64,000 nucleotides of DNA from DATAOG01 sp963782885 (GCA_963782885.1 CAWALL010000023.1:124001-188000); one strand, 5' to 3'; positions 1 to 9,420 are shown, counted from the first letter of the stretch. Program-made: numbers and translations. Notes: a model not told the origin generated them from the letters alone.

Positions 1-85
1 GCCAACGCGCCAGCGGAATTCCGAAAAATCTTTTACCATTGCCGGAAAAGCGTGGCATTTTCATGACATTAGAGCTATGACGGGG

Positions 86-643
86 TCAGTCTTCGAGCCA
101 GGCGAGGCTGGCTTCGAGTTCGGGCACGCCGGCTTCGGGAAAGGCGTTCGCCAGCAGCGCCCGCAAAGCGTACCGGTCGCGACCGTCGAACGCCCAGCAG
201 GCGCGCAGGTTCGCGCCGGCGAGCGCGACCCCCGGCGACGCCCTCGCCGGCAGCCCGTCGACCGCTTGGCTCAGCGCGAGCTGGCTGAGGTGCTCGCTTT
301 CGATCTCGAGCGCCAGCGCCTGCTTGCGAATCGCCGAGGCGAGCCCGGGCCACAGCTCGGCGACGCTGCCGGGCTCGGGATCCCCGAGCCGCGCCTTGAG
401 CCGACGCCGCACCGCCCGGAGCGGCCGCACCACCTCGGCCTGCCAGCTGGCCACCACCTCGCCGGCGCTGGCGAGCAGCCCACGATCGAGCGGCACGCCG
501 CGGCGCGCCTGCCAGCAGCAGAGCAGGACCAGATTGACGTCCAGGCCATGCCGACGCTGGAGCTCGAGACAGGCGGCCTCGACCTCCGGCAGCCGGTAGA
601 GGTCGACCGAGTAGTCCCAGAACGGGTTCGCCGGCCAGTTCAT
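86..643 (-). CDS. TIGR02444 family protein
   Basis: A 185-residue protein beginning MNWPANPFWDYSVDLYR and containing a short helical segment rich in Leu and Cys (VNLVLLCCW). This N-terminal FWD-[FY]S-x-x-x-Y pattern and the length fit the TIGR02444/DUF2390 family, whose function is not known. The gene lies 9 nt downstream of the glucokinase stop codon on the same strand, so it is probably the last gene of a pfkA-glk-TIGR02444 operon. No signal peptide or membrane segment is seen. The family call comes from pattern recognition and not from a profile search. Confidence 0.75.
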   Translation of the reverse strand: MNWPANPFWDYSVDLYRLPEVEAACLELQRRHGLDVNLVLLCCWQARRGVPLDRGLLASAGEVVASWQAEVVRPLRAVRRRLKARLGDPEPGSVAELWPGLASAIRKQALALEIESEHLSQLALSQAVDGLPARASPGVALAGANLRACWAFDGRDRYALRALLANAFPEAGVPELEASLAWLED

Positions 644-652
644 CCGGCCGGC

Positions 653-1594
653 TCAGACCGCCATCGCCAAAGCCGCCGCGCCGAGCAGGCCCGGATCGCT
701 GCGCGTGATCAGATAGGTCGGGATCGGCTCGAGGAAGTAGGCGAGCCGGCCCTTGGCCTCGAAGCCGGCGCGGAAACGCGTCTCGTCGAACAGGGGGCCC
801 AGCCGCTTGGCGAGGCCGCCGCCGATGTAGATGCCGCCGCGGGCACCGAGCGTCAGCGCGAGGTCGCCCGCCGCCGCCCCGAGCAGCGCCGAAAATCGCT
901 CCAGCGCCGCGCGGCAGAAACGGCAGCCGCCGGTCCGGGCGCGCTCGGCAACCTGCAGCGGCTCCGCGATCTCGAGCGTCTCGCCCTCGAGCGCAGCCAG
1001 GGTCACGGCGAGGTTGACCAAGCCGGGTCCCGAAAGTAGGCGCTCGTTTGAGACGTGGCCGAAGCGCGCCTGGAGCCGGGCCAGGATTGCCGTCTCGACC
1101 TCGTCGTGGGCGGCGCACGAGACGTGGCCCCCCTCGCCGGGCAGCGGCTGCCAGCGATCGCCGACCGGGACGAGGCCGCCGACCCCGAGCCCGGTGCCCG
1201 GTCCGATGATCCCGACCGCCTGCCCCGGCGCCGGCGCGCCGCCGCCGATCTGGCGACGCTCCTCGGGTGTCAGCCAGGGCACCGCCAGCGCCTGCGCGGT
1301 GAAATCGTTGATCACCTCGAGCCGGTCGAGGCCGAGCGCGGCCTGACTGTCCCGGATCGAGAACACCCAATGCGAGTTGGTGAGCGCAATCCGGTCGGAG
1401 GTCACCGGCGTCGCGACCGCCAGCACCGCCTCGCGCACCGGCCGCCCGGCGAGATAGGCGCGCGCGGCCTCGACCGGGCCCGGATAGTCGGCGACCGTGA
1501 GCTTCTGCACCGCGGTCGGCCGGCCGTCGGCGCCGGTCAGCGCGAAGCGGGCGTTGGTGCCGCCGATGTCGGCGATCAGGCGCGCGATCGCGAT
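653..1594 (-). CDS. glk: Glucokinase with probable non-canonical ATC start
   Basis: Phosphorylates glucose with ATP to glucose 6-phosphate in the cytoplasm. The frame encodes the phosphate-binding motif DIGGTNARFAL at its extreme N-terminus, the sugar-binding INDFTA segment, GPGTGLGVGG, and the zinc-type C-terminal glucokinase features (GGIYIGGGLAKRLG). About 313 residues from 1594, normal for the family. The first ATG/GTG/TTG in frame is the GTG at 1510, but starting there removes the ATP-binding motif. Upstream of the motif the frame is closed only by the TGA of pfkA (1600-1598). An excellent Shine-Dalgarno (GGAGGG, 1606-1601) sits 6 nt before an ATC codon at 1594, where an ATG would be expected. 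The start is therefore ATC, a mutated start, or TGA readthrough from pfkA. Confidence 0.8.
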   Translation of the reverse strand: MAIARLIADIGGTNARFALTGADGRPTAVQKLTVADYPGPVEAARAYLAGRPVREAVLAVATPVTSDRIALTNSHWVFSIRDSQAALGLDRLEVINDFTAQALAVPWLTPEERRQIGGGAPAPGQAVGIIGPGTGLGVGGLVPVGDRWQPLPGEGGHVSCAAHDEVETAILARLQARFGHVSNERLLSGPGLVNLAVTLAALEGETLEIAEPLQVAERARTGGCRFCRAALERFSALLGAAAGDLALTLGARGGIYIGGGLAKRLGPLFDETRFRAGFEAKGRLAYFLEPIPTYLITRSDPGLLGAAALAMAV

Positions 1595-1597
1595 GGC

Positions 1598-2686
<1,089 letters not shown>

Positions 2687-2821
2687 CGGACCTCCTGGCT
2701 CCCGCCGCCCGCGGCCGCGGGCGTTCGAGATGGTGGTGTGGCAACCGCCGGTCTGTTAGTATACGCAACGCATGCCGAGCACAATCGGGGCCGAGTGTCG
2801 CCGAACCTGGGCCAGGTCAAG

Positions 2822-3031
2822 ATGACCAACTCCTTGCAGTGGCCGGAAATCGAGCGCAAGTTGGCGGAGTTGCGGGCAGCCCATCGGGCGCTGGACGAGC
2901 GGATCAGCGGGCTGATCCGGGACGGGTATCGCAACCAGCTCGAGCTGCAGCGCCTGAAGAAGCAGAAGCTCGCACTGCGCGACCAGATCATGCGGCTCGA
3001 GAGCGACCGGCTGCCCGACATCATCGCTTGA
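2822..3031 (+). CDS. DUF465/YdcH-like small protein
   Basis: A 69-residue, highly charged, heptad-rich protein (MTNSLQWPEIERKLAELR, then RLKKQKLALRDQIMRLE) that matches the short coiled-coil DUF465/YdcH family common in alphaproteobacteria. Function unknown. The open frame extends far upstream, but that part is a shadow of pfkA and glk. The ATG at 2822 gives the family length and has an AGG-type ribosome site just upstream. It is divergent from pfkA and converges with the diguanylate cyclase gene. Only one soluble helical hairpin is apparent. Confidence 0.8.
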   Translation: MTNSLQWPEIERKLAELRAAHRALDERISGLIRDGYRNQLELQRLKKQKLALRDQIMRLESDRLPDIIA

Positions 3032-3051
3032 GCGGCGCTTCGGCGGCACCG

Positions 3052-3774
3052 TCAGTCGCGTCGCGCCCGGTTGTGCTTGTGATCGTACATGGCCCGATCG
3101 GCGGCCGCGAGCGCGGTCTGCGCGTCCTGGCCGGCCGGCAGGCGGTAAGTACCGTAGGCGACACTGAGCGGGACCAGAGCTCCCTCCCATCGAAACTGGC
3201 TGGCCCCGATCGCCTCGGCGAGGCCACGCGCCTTGTTCTGGGTCACCGCCTGATCCGCCCGCGCCAGCAGCACGCCGAATTCGTCCCCGCCCAGGCGGCC
3301 GACGACGTCGGAGCGGCGGGTATTCGCGGTCAACACGCCGGCGACGTGCACCAGCGCGGCGTCGCCGGCACCATGGCCGAACTGGTCGTTGATCGCCTTC
3401 AGGCCGTCGACGTCGAAGTACAGCAGGCCATAGGCCGTGCCATAGCGCTCGACCTCGCCGAGGGTCCGGGCGAGGTCGCGCAGAAACGCCCGCCGGTTGC
3501 GGATCGGCACGAGCGTATCCTCGTCCACCAGGCGCTCGAGCTCGGCGACCCGGCTCTGCGCCGCGGCAAGCTGGCGGCGCAACCCCAGGACCTCGTCGAT
3601 CAGCTGCCGAAGCGCCGCGCGCACGCGCGCGGTCAGCTCCAACTCGGGCAGGCCCAGGAGGCTGACCGGATCCTCGGGCTTCGGCGCGGCCTCCGCCGGC
3701 ACCGCTGCCCGGGCGCGGGCCTTGCCGCCCAGCGCTCGCAGCCGCGCGAGCAGCTCCACGTCGCGGATCTTCAT
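3052..3774 (-). CDS. GGDEF diguanylate cyclase
   Basis: Makes cyclic di-GMP from two GTP. The roughly 240-residue soluble protein has an N-terminal helical region and a coiled coil (LRRQLAAAQSRVAELERLV), followed by a C-terminal GGDEF domain. The active-site motif GGDEF is intact at about residues 162-166, and an RxxD inhibitory I-site (RRSD) lies five residues before it, so product inhibition is likely. No membrane segment or sensor domain is recognisable. The ATG at 3774 (MKIRDVELLARLRALGG) is preferred to an upstream in-frame start because the extra 32 residues look non-coding. Such c-di-GMP signalling fits the nearby flagellar and LapG-type adhesion genes. Confidence 0.9.
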   Translation of the reverse strand: MKIRDVELLARLRALGGKARARAAVPAEAAPKPEDPVSLLGLPELELTARVRAALRQLIDEVLGLRRQLAAAQSRVAELERLVDEDTLVPIRNRRAFLRDLARTLGEVERYGTAYGLLYFDVDGLKAINDQFGHGAGDAALVHVAGVLTANTRRSDVVGRLGGDEFGVLLARADQAVTQNKARGLAEAIGASQFRWEGALVPLSVAYGTYRLPAGQDAQTALAAADRAMYDHKHNRARRD

Positions 3775-3914
3775 TCGCGATGCCGGCGGTGCCGGGCGAT
3801 CGACTGCGCCATGGTTGCGACCGGAGTTGACGTCCGGCCCGAATGTGATCGGAATCCGGGGCCGACGCAAACCGGATTTGCGCCCGGCGACTGTGCTTAC
3901 CGGCCGCGTTCACC

Positions 3915-4985
3915 TCAGAGGAAGCGGGTCAGGCGGGTGACATGGCCGAGCTTGCGCCCAGCGCGGATCTCGCGCTTGCCGTACAGGTGCAGGCGCGCGC
4001 CGGGCTCGGCCAAAACGTCGGGCCAGGCCGCAACCGCGGCGCCCAAAAGATTGTCCATGACTGCATCGGCAAACCGCCCGGGCTCGCACAGCGGCAGCCC
4101 GCAGAGCGCCCGCACCAGCAGCTCGAACTGACTGATCGCGCAGGCATCGATGGTCCAGTGGCCGGAATTGTGCGGCCGCGGCGCGAGCTCATTGACCAGC
4201 AATCGGCCATCCCGGGTAAGGAACATCTCGACCGCGAGCAGGCCTACCGCCTCGAGTTCGCGGGCGATCCGCGCCGCGAGCACCCGGGCCTCTTCGGCGA
4301 GCCCCGCGGCGATCGGCGCCGGCGCGATGGTCTTGGCCAGGACATGGTGCTCGTGGCGGTTCTCGACCGGCGGATAGCCCGCCTCGCTGCCGTCCCGGCC
4401 GCGGGCGACGATCACCGAGATCTCGCAGGCGAAATCGATCTGCGCCTCGGCCACGGCCGGCGCGCCGCCGAAAAGCACCCAGGCGGCGGCCGGGTCGTCC
4501 CGGGGGGCGAGCCCGATCTGGCCCTTGCCGTCGTAGCCGAAGCGGGCGGTCTTGAGGATGATCGGGCCGGCCAGCGCGGCCTGCGCCGCCGCCAGATCCT
4601 CGGCGTCGGAGACGGCGCGCCAGGGCGCGGTCGCGATCCCGATCCGGTTCAAGAACTCCTTCTCGCGCCGCCGGTCCTGACAGATCGCGAGCACCGCGGG
4701 CGCGGGCAGCACCGGCACCAGGCCGGCGAGCCGGGCGAGCGGCTCGACCGGCAGGTTCTCGAACTCGATCGTGACCACGTCGACCGCGCGACCGAAGCGC
4801 TCGAGCGCGCCGAGGTCGTCATAGGCGGCGACGGTCACCCGATCGGTCACCTGGGCCGCCGGGCTGTCGGCCTCCGGCGTGAACACGTGGCAGCGATAGC
4901 CCAGCCGGGCCGCCGCCAGCGCCGTCATACGGCCGAGCTGGCCGCCACCGACGATACCGATGCAGGCGCCGGGCGAGAGCCTCAC
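3915..4985 (-). CDS. purK: 5-(carboxyamino)imidazole ribonucleotide synthase
   Basis: ATP-grasp enzyme that carboxylates aminoimidazole ribonucleotide to N5-CAIR in purine biosynthesis. The 356-residue protein has the N-terminal GIVGGGQLGRM nucleotide/substrate loop, the ATP-grasp phosphate loop (ARFGYDGKGQ), EISVIVAR, and the metal site in NELAPRPHNSGHWT. It starts with GTG and shares a 4-nt GTGA overlap with the purE stop, which shows translational coupling. It is the last gene of the csrA-purE-purK operon. The length is normal and no key motif is missing. Confidence 0.96.
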   Translation of the reverse strand: MRLSPGACIGIVGGGQLGRMTALAAARLGYRCHVFTPEADSPAAQVTDRVTVAAYDDLGALERFGRAVDVVTIEFENLPVEPLARLAGLVPVLPAPAVLAICQDRRREKEFLNRIGIATAPWRAVSDAEDLAAAQAALAGPIILKTARFGYDGKGQIGLAPRDDPAAAWVLFGGAPAVAEAQIDFACEISVIVARGRDGSEAGYPPVENRHEHHVLAKTIAPAPIAAGLAEEARVLAARIARELEAVGLLAVEMFLTRDGRLLVNELAPRPHNSGHWTIDACAISQFELLVRALCGLPLCEPGRFADAVMDNLLGAAVAAWPDVLAEPGARLHLYGKREIRAGRKLGHVTRLTRFL

Positions 4986-5500
4986 CCGGGCACACCCCCG
5001 GCCGCAGCCTGATCCGGCCGCTCGGCCACGGCGGCGGTCTGGCGCGCGCGCCAGTCGGCGAGCGCGACCGCCAGGCGCTCGTCCTGCAAGGCCAGGATCG
5101 CCGCCGCCAGCAGGGCCGCGTTGACGGCGCCGGCGCGCCCGATCGCGAGCGTGCCGACCGGCACGCCGGCGGGCATCTGAACGATCGAGAGCAGGCTGTC
5201 GAGGCCCTGGAGCGCCTGGCTCTGGATCGGCACGCCGAGCACCGGCAGCGGGGTCATCGAGGCGACCATGCCCGGCAGATGGGCAGCACCGCCGGCGCCG
5301 GCGATGATCACCTGGAGGCCACGCGCGCGGGCGCCGGTGGCGTAAGCGACCAGGCGCTCGGGCGTGCGATGGGCGGACACGATCCGATCCTCGTGGGCGA
5401 CGCCCAGCTCGTCGAGCGCCCGGGCAGCGTGCTGCAGCGTCGACCAGTCGGACTGGCTGCCCATGATCAGCCCGACCCGGGCGGGCGCCGCCCCGTCCAT
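4982..5500 (-). CDS. purE: N5-carboxyaminoimidazole ribonucleotide mutase
   Basis: Converts N5-CAIR to CAIR, the step after PurK in de novo purine synthesis. The protein has 172 residues and the class I PurE signatures: GLIMGSQSDW near the N-terminus, SAHRTPERL, the central GAGGAAHLPGM and VLGVPI. It overlaps purK by 4 nt and begins 1 nt after the csrA stop codon, so the three genes are almost certainly one transcript. The C-terminal extension after about residue 155 is variable. Confidence 0.96.
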   Translation of the reverse strand: MDGAAPARVGLIMGSQSDWSTLQHAARALDELGVAHEDRIVSAHRTPERLVAYATGARARGLQVIIAGAGGAAHLPGMVASMTPLPVLGVPIQSQALQGLDSLLSIVQMPAGVPVGTLAIGRAGAVNAALLAAAILALQDERLAVALADWRARQTAAVAERPDQAAAGGVPG

Positions 5501-5501
5501 C

Positions 5502-5732
5502 TCAACGCGGCTCGCGGGCGGGGCCGGCGGGCGGCGGCAGGGCGCGGGCGGTCTCGAGCGCCGCCCGGTTGGCCTCCTTGATCGCCTCGAACACCTCCTC
5601 GCGCAGGACCGTCGCCTCGGGCGGGAAGGTGAACCCGAGCTTGACCGTCTTGCCGCGCACCTCGACCACGCGGATCTCGATGCAGTGATTGACGATCACC
5701 GCCTCGCCGGGCTTGCGGATCAGATAGAGCAT
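5502..5732 (-). CDS. csrA: CsrA/RsmA-type translational regulator
   Basis: A 76-residue RNA-binding regulator of the CsrA family, which binds GGA motifs near ribosome sites and controls motility and carbon storage. The start MLYLIRKPGEAVIV keeps the family's N-terminal strand, including Leu4 and Arg6, and ATVLREEVFEAI keeps the second RNA-binding face with its conserved Arg. A proline-rich tail after about residue 62 is an addition. It opens a tight operon with purE and purK, and it is divergent from flgB across a 176-bp region that carries a CtrA box. Regulation of flagellar genes is a reasonable inference for this family. Confidence 0.88.
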   Translation of the reverse strand: MLYLIRKPGEAVIVNHCIEIRVVEVRGKTVKLGFTFPPEATVLREEVFEAIKEANRAALETARALPPPAGPAREPR

Positions 5733-5800
5733 CCTGGTCTCCCGCGGCCTGCGGTCGCCCGCCAGCGGGCGGCGCGCGGGCGAACCCTAGACGCCACCGC

Positions 5801-5815
5801 TTAACGGCTTGTTAA
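5801..5815. promoter_or_regulatory. CtrA-type box TTAA-N7-TTAA
   Basis: Two TTAA half-sites at 5801-5804 and 5812-5815 are separated by exactly seven bases, and the second is followed by C. This is the full CtrA consensus known from Caulobacter class II flagellar promoters. It lies about 95 bp before flgB and about 70 bp before csrA. Binding is inferred from the sequence alone. Confidence 0.7.
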
Positions 5816-5908
5816 CCTCACCAACTCTAGCCTGCAACAATTCGCGATCACGGGTGCGGCCGGCCCCGACGGCCGCCAGCGCCCGCGATCGCCAGGGAAA
5901 GTCGTCGG

Positions 5909-6325
5909 ATGCCCGTCTCCCAAGCGCCCCTGTTCAAGCTGATGTCGGCGCGGCTCGGCTGGCTCAGCCAGCGCGAGGTGGTCCTCGGCCAAAACCTGGC
6001 CAACGCCGACACGCCGCACTATCGGCCTCGTGATCTGCGGCCGGCGGAGTTTGCCCGCCTGGCCGAGGCCCTGCCCGGGACGGCCGGCCGGTTGACGATC
6101 ACCCGGACCGATCCGGGCCATCTCGGGCCCGGCGAGCAGGTCCGGATCGGGCTCGCCAGCCGGCCGGCGGAGAGCGTGTACGAGACCGCGCCGAACGGCA
6201 ACGCCGTGATCCTCGAGGAGCAGATGGCGAAGGCGAGCCAGACCGCGCTCGACTACCAGCTGACCAGCAATCTCTACCGCAAATATCTGGGGATGCTGCG
6301 GATCGCGCTGGGTACCCAGCCCTAG
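5909..6325 (+). CDS. flgB: Flagellar basal-body rod protein FlgB
   Basis: Proximal rod subunit of the flagellar basal body, exported by the flagellar type III apparatus. The 138-residue protein has the characteristic N-terminal region ending in GQNLANADTPHYRPRDL and the C-terminal rod signature (VILEEQMAKASQTALDYQL). First gene of a cluster continuing with flgC, fliE, fliQ, fliR and flhB. The ATG is followed at once by typical FlgB residues. Its promoter region has a perfect CtrA box, which suggests cell-cycle control. Confidence 0.95.
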   Translation: MPVSQAPLFKLMSARLGWLSQREVVLGQNLANADTPHYRPRDLRPAEFARLAEALPGTAGRLTITRTDPGHLGPGEQVRIGLASRPAESVYETAPNGNAVILEEQMAKASQTALDYQLTSNLYRKYLGMLRIALGTQP

Positions 6326-6345
6326 CGGACGATCGGGAGAACGAG

Positions 6346-6753
6346 ATGGATCTCACCCAAGCGATGCACGTCGCGGCCGCCGGCATGAAGGTCCAGGGCG
6401 TGCGCATGCGGCTGCTGGCGCAGAACCTGGCCAACGCCGAGTCGACCGCGACCGTGCCCGGCGGCCAGCCCTATCGGCGCCAGACCGTCACCTTCGCGAA
6501 CCAGCTCGACCGGGAGCTCGGGGTCGAGCTGGTCGAGGTCGCGCGCACGGGCGTCGACGGCTCGCCGTTCCCGCTGCGCTACGACCCCGGCCATCCGGCC
6601 GCCAACGCCGATGGCTACGTGCTGATGCCGAACGTCAACCCGCTGCTCGAGATGATGGATCTGCGCGAGGCCCAGCGCTCGTTCGAGGCCAATCTCAACG
6701 CCATGACCCTCGCCCGCTCGATGATCCAGCGGACCCTCGATCTGCTGCGCTGA
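6346..6753 (+). CDS. flgC: Flagellar basal-body rod protein FlgC
   Basis: Rod subunit of the flagellar axis. The 135 residues include the N-terminal MDLTQAMHVAAAGMKVQGVR, the axial-family motif AQNLANAES, GYVLMPNVNPLLEMMDL and the C-terminal coiled segment NLNAMTLARSMIQRTLDLL. It begins 20 nt after flgB with a purine-rich ribosome site (GGGAGAACGAG). Length and motif order are normal. Confidence 0.96.
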   Translation: MDLTQAMHVAAAGMKVQGVRMRLLAQNLANAESTATVPGGQPYRRQTVTFANQLDRELGVELVEVARTGVDGSPFPLRYDPGHPAANADGYVLMPNVNPLLEMMDLREAQRSFEANLNAMTLARSMIQRTLDLLR

Positions 6754-6800
6754 CGCCCTTCGTCCCGTGCGCGCGCCGCGCCAGCCCAAGGAGCCCGCCC

Positions 6801-7115
6801 GTGGCCAACCCGATCGCCAGCCTCCACGCCGCCCCGGCGGTCATCGTCCCGGCGTCTGACCGGACGCCGCCCGCGGGGCCGGGCGGCGAGCCACGGGCGT
6901 CCAGCTTCGGCGACCTGCTCGAGCAGGTCCTGACCGATGCGGTCGACGCCTCGCGCAAGAGCGAGACGCAGGCGACCCAGGCGGTCGCCGGCGGCACCAA
7001 CCTTCAGCAGGTGGTCGAAGCGGTCAACGCCGCGGAGCTCACGCTCCAGACCGTGGTCGCGGTGCGCGACCGGATCATCGGCGCCTATCAGGAGATCATG
7101 CGCATGCCGATGTGA
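6801..7115 (+). CDS. fliE: Flagellar hook-basal body protein FliE
   Basis: Adaptor that joins the MS ring to the rod. The 104-residue protein has a variable, Pro/Ala-rich N-terminal third and the conserved C-terminal helices (SFGDLLEQVL, then NAAELTLQTVVAVRDRIIGAYQEIMRMPM split over the last 30 residues). It starts with GTG at 6801, placed after GGAG. It follows flgC by 47 nt and leads into fliQ. The call rests mainly on the C-terminal helix and gene order. Confidence 0.93.
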   Translation: MANPIASLHAAPAVIVPASDRTPPAGPGGEPRASSFGDLLEQVLTDAVDASRKSETQATQAVAGGTNLQQVVEAVNAAELTLQTVVAVRDRIIGAYQEIMRMPM

Positions 7116-7153
7116 GCTGCGCGCTCGCGAATCGCCAGGCCGGCCGCCGCCAC

Positions 7154-7420
7154 GTGACCCCGGAGCAGGTCCTCGACGTCGCCCGCGAGGCGATCTTCGT
7201 CCTGATCAAGCTCGGGGCGCCGGTCATGGGCGTGGCGCTGGTGGTCGGCGTGCTGGTCGCCCTGCTCCAGGCGCTCACCCAGATGCAGGAGATGACGCTC
7301 TCGTTCGTGCCCAAGATCCTGGCGATCTTTCTGACCCTGATCCTGGCCCTGCCGTTCATGATCCAGATCCTGGTCGGCTTCGGCGAGGATCTGTTCGGGC
7401 GGATCGCCGGGCTTGGCTGA
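7154..7420 (+). CDS. fliQ: Flagellar export protein FliQ
   Basis: Integral membrane part of the flagellar type III export gate. From the GTG at 7154 (MTPEQVLDVAREAIFVL) the protein has 88 residues, the family's normal size, with two hydrophobic hairpin helices and the conserved ALTQMQEMTLSFVPK loop. A longer reading from a GTG at 7112 overlaps fliE, but the extra 14 residues are unlike FliQ. The stop overlaps the start of fliR by 8 nt. Confidence 0.93.
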   Translation: MTPEQVLDVAREAIFVLIKLGAPVMGVALVVGVLVALLQALTQMQEMTLSFVPKILAIFLTLILALPFMIQILVGFGEDLFGRIAGLG

Positions 7421-8207
7421 CGGCGGCGTCTTTGGCCCGGCGATGCTCTCGGAGGTGGTCCCGGGCGATCTGTTCGCGTTCCTCTTGATCTTCGTGCGCG
7501 CCGGCAGTGCCATCATGATCATGCCGGGGTTCGCCGAGGCCTACGTCTGGGCCCGCGTCCGCCTGCTGCTCGCGCTGGCGATCAGCGCCGTGCTGGCCGG
7601 CCCTCTGGCGCCGGAGCTGCCGCCCCTGCCGGCGGAACCGCTCGGGCTCGCCGGCCTGATCGCGGGCGAGCTGCTGATCGGGCTGTTTCTCGGCACGAGC
7701 GCGCGGGTCGTGTTCGCCGCGCTCCACGTCGCCGGCACCACGCTCGCTTTCCAGTCCGGCCTCGCGGCGGCGGCGATCTTCGATCCCAACGAGGCGACCC
7801 AGGGCACGCTGCCCGGCAACTTCCTGATCACCACGGCACTGGTCCTGCTGTTCGTGACCGACGGCCATCACATGCTGCTGCAGGCGATCGCCGCGAGCTA
7901 TGCCCGTCTGCCGGCGGGCGCGCCGCTGCCGCTGGGCGACATGGCGGACCTGTTGACGCGGCTGTTCGGCCAGTCGTTCGCGCTCGGCGTCCGGATCGCA
8001 GCCCCGCTGCTCCTGGTCAGCCTGCTGATGTACCTCGGCATGGGCGTGCTCAATCGCCTGATGCCGACCTTCCAGGTCTTCTTCATCGCCCTGCCGCTCC
8101 AGATCCTGGTCGCGTTCGCGACCCTCATGCTGTCGTTCACGACCGGGCTGCTGGCGTTCTTCAGCCTGTTCGAGGACACGCTCAGCAGCGGCCTGCCGGG
8201 CGGCTGA
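7413..8207 (+). CDS. fliR: Flagellar export protein FliR
   Basis: Membrane component of the flagellar export gate, 264 residues with about six hydrophobic segments. Family features include FVRAGSAIMIMPGF near the N-terminus, GELLIGLFLG, and GMGVLNRLMPTFQVFFIALP towards the C-terminus. It starts at TTG 7413, overlapping fliQ; an ATG at 7443 (MLSEVVPGDLF) is an alternative start that would lose only ten residues. FlhB follows 2 nt after the stop. Confidence 0.94.
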   Translation: MADGGVFGPAMLSEVVPGDLFAFLLIFVRAGSAIMIMPGFAEAYVWARVRLLLALAISAVLAGPLAPELPPLPAEPLGLAGLIAGELLIGLFLGTSARVVFAALHVAGTTLAFQSGLAAAAIFDPNEATQGTLPGNFLITTALVLLFVTDGHHMLLQAIAASYARLPAGAPLPLGDMADLLTRLFGQSFALGVRIAAPLLLVSLLMYLGMGVLNRLMPTFQVFFIALPLQILVAFATLMLSFTTGLLAFFSLFEDTLSSGLPGG

Positions 8208-8209
8208 CG

Positions 8210-9277
8210 ATGGCGGAAGATCAGGACGACGGCCAGAAGACCGAGGAGCCGAGCCAGCGGCGCCTCGAGGAAGCCCGCAGCAAGGGCCAGATCGCGAGCT
8301 CGCGCGAGGTCAACCACGCGCTGATGCTCGGCACCGGCGCGCTCCTGGTCGGGATCCTGGCGCCTGCGGTCGTGGGCGACCTCGCCGCGGCGCTGCGCCG
8401 GCTGCTCGAGCACCCGCACGAGATCCGGCTCACCGCCCTCGAGCTCGACCGGGTCATGGCGAGCCTCCTTGGCGACGTCGGCGGCGCGCTGCTGCTCGCC
8501 GCGCTGCTGCTGATCGGCGCCGCGCTCGCCAGCGGCCTGATCCAGAACGGCCTCGTTCTGAGCGCCGAGCCGCTCGCCCCGAAGCTGGAGCGGCTGTCGC
8601 CGTTGGCCGGGGCCAAGCGTCTGTTTTCGCTCCGCTCGCTGATCGAGTTCGGCAAGGGGGTCGCCAAGATCACGCTGGTCGGCGCCGCCGGGACGGCCCT
8701 GCTCTGGCCGGCCGGGGCCCGGATCGTCACCGCCGCCGATCTCGATGCCGGCACGGTGCTCGGCCTGCTGCGCGAGCTGGCGCTCCGCCTGCTGGCCGGG
8801 ATCGCGCTGCTGGTCGGGCTGATCGCGCTCCTGGACGTCCTCTATCAGCGCTTCGAGCACCGCAAGCAGCTGCGCATGTCGCGCCGCGACCTCCAGGACG
8901 AGTTCAAGCAGACCGAGGGCGACCCGTTCATCAAGGCGCGGCTGCGCAACCTGCGCATGCAGCGGGCGCGCCGGCGGATGATGGCCGAGGTGCCCAAGGC
9001 GACCGTGGTCGTGACCAACCCGACCCATGTCGCGGTCGCGCTGCGCTACGACGGCGACGCGATGGCCGCGCCCAGGGTGGTCGCCAAAGGCATCGGCAGC
9101 CTGGCCGAGCGCATCCGCGCGGTTGCCCGCGCGCATGCCGTGCCGGTGATCCGCAACGCGCCGCTGGCGCGGGCGCTGCACGCCGGCGTCAAGATCGGCG
9201 CCGAGGTGCCGCCGGCGCACTATCGCGCGGTCGCCGAGGTGATCGGCTACGTGATGCGTCTGCGCGCCGGTCCCTGA
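8210..9277 (+). CDS. flhB: Flagellar export switch protein FlhB
   Basis: Substrate-specificity switch of the flagellar type III export machine. 355 residues: an N-terminal cytoplasmic stretch (DGQKTEEPSQRRLEEARSKG), four transmembrane helices, and a cytoplasmic domain with the self-cleavage motif NPTH at about residues 270-273. YVMRLR ends the usual FlhB_C domain. Last gene of the cluster; about 140 bp of non-coding DNA separates it from the LapG-like gene. No defect is visible. Confidence 0.96.
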   Translation: MAEDQDDGQKTEEPSQRRLEEARSKGQIASSREVNHALMLGTGALLVGILAPAVVGDLAAALRRLLEHPHEIRLTALELDRVMASLLGDVGGALLLAALLLIGAALASGLIQNGLVLSAEPLAPKLERLSPLAGAKRLFSLRSLIEFGKGVAKITLVGAAGTALLWPAGARIVTAADLDAGTVLGLLRELALRLLAGIALLVGLIALLDVLYQRFEHRKQLRMSRRDLQDEFKQTEGDPFIKARLRNLRMQRARRRMMAEVPKATVVVTNPTHVAVALRYDGDAMAAPRVVAKGIGSLAERIRAVARAHAVPVIRNAPLARALHAGVKIGAEVPPAHYRAVAEVIGYVMRLRAGP

Positions 9278-9391
9278 CCGGCCCCGAAGACGCTACCCGA
9301 GTACGTCGCCGGGCCGCGCGCCCGCCGGGGCAACGGTTCATTCACCGCCCTTCCCTACCCTCCCGAGCAATCAAACGCCTCAGGTCAACCG

Positions 9392-9403
9392 CCTGAATTC
9401 AGG
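9392..9403. promoter_or_regulatory. 12-bp perfect palindrome before lapG-like gene
   Basis: CCTGAATTCAGG reads identically on both strands and ends 17 nt before the GTG of the transglutaminase-like protease gene. A partial copy (CCTCAGG) lies just upstream. It could be an operator or a translation-blocking hairpin. Function is inferred only from position and symmetry. Confidence 0.35.
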
Positions 9404-9420
9404 TAGGGAGTGGGAAAATC

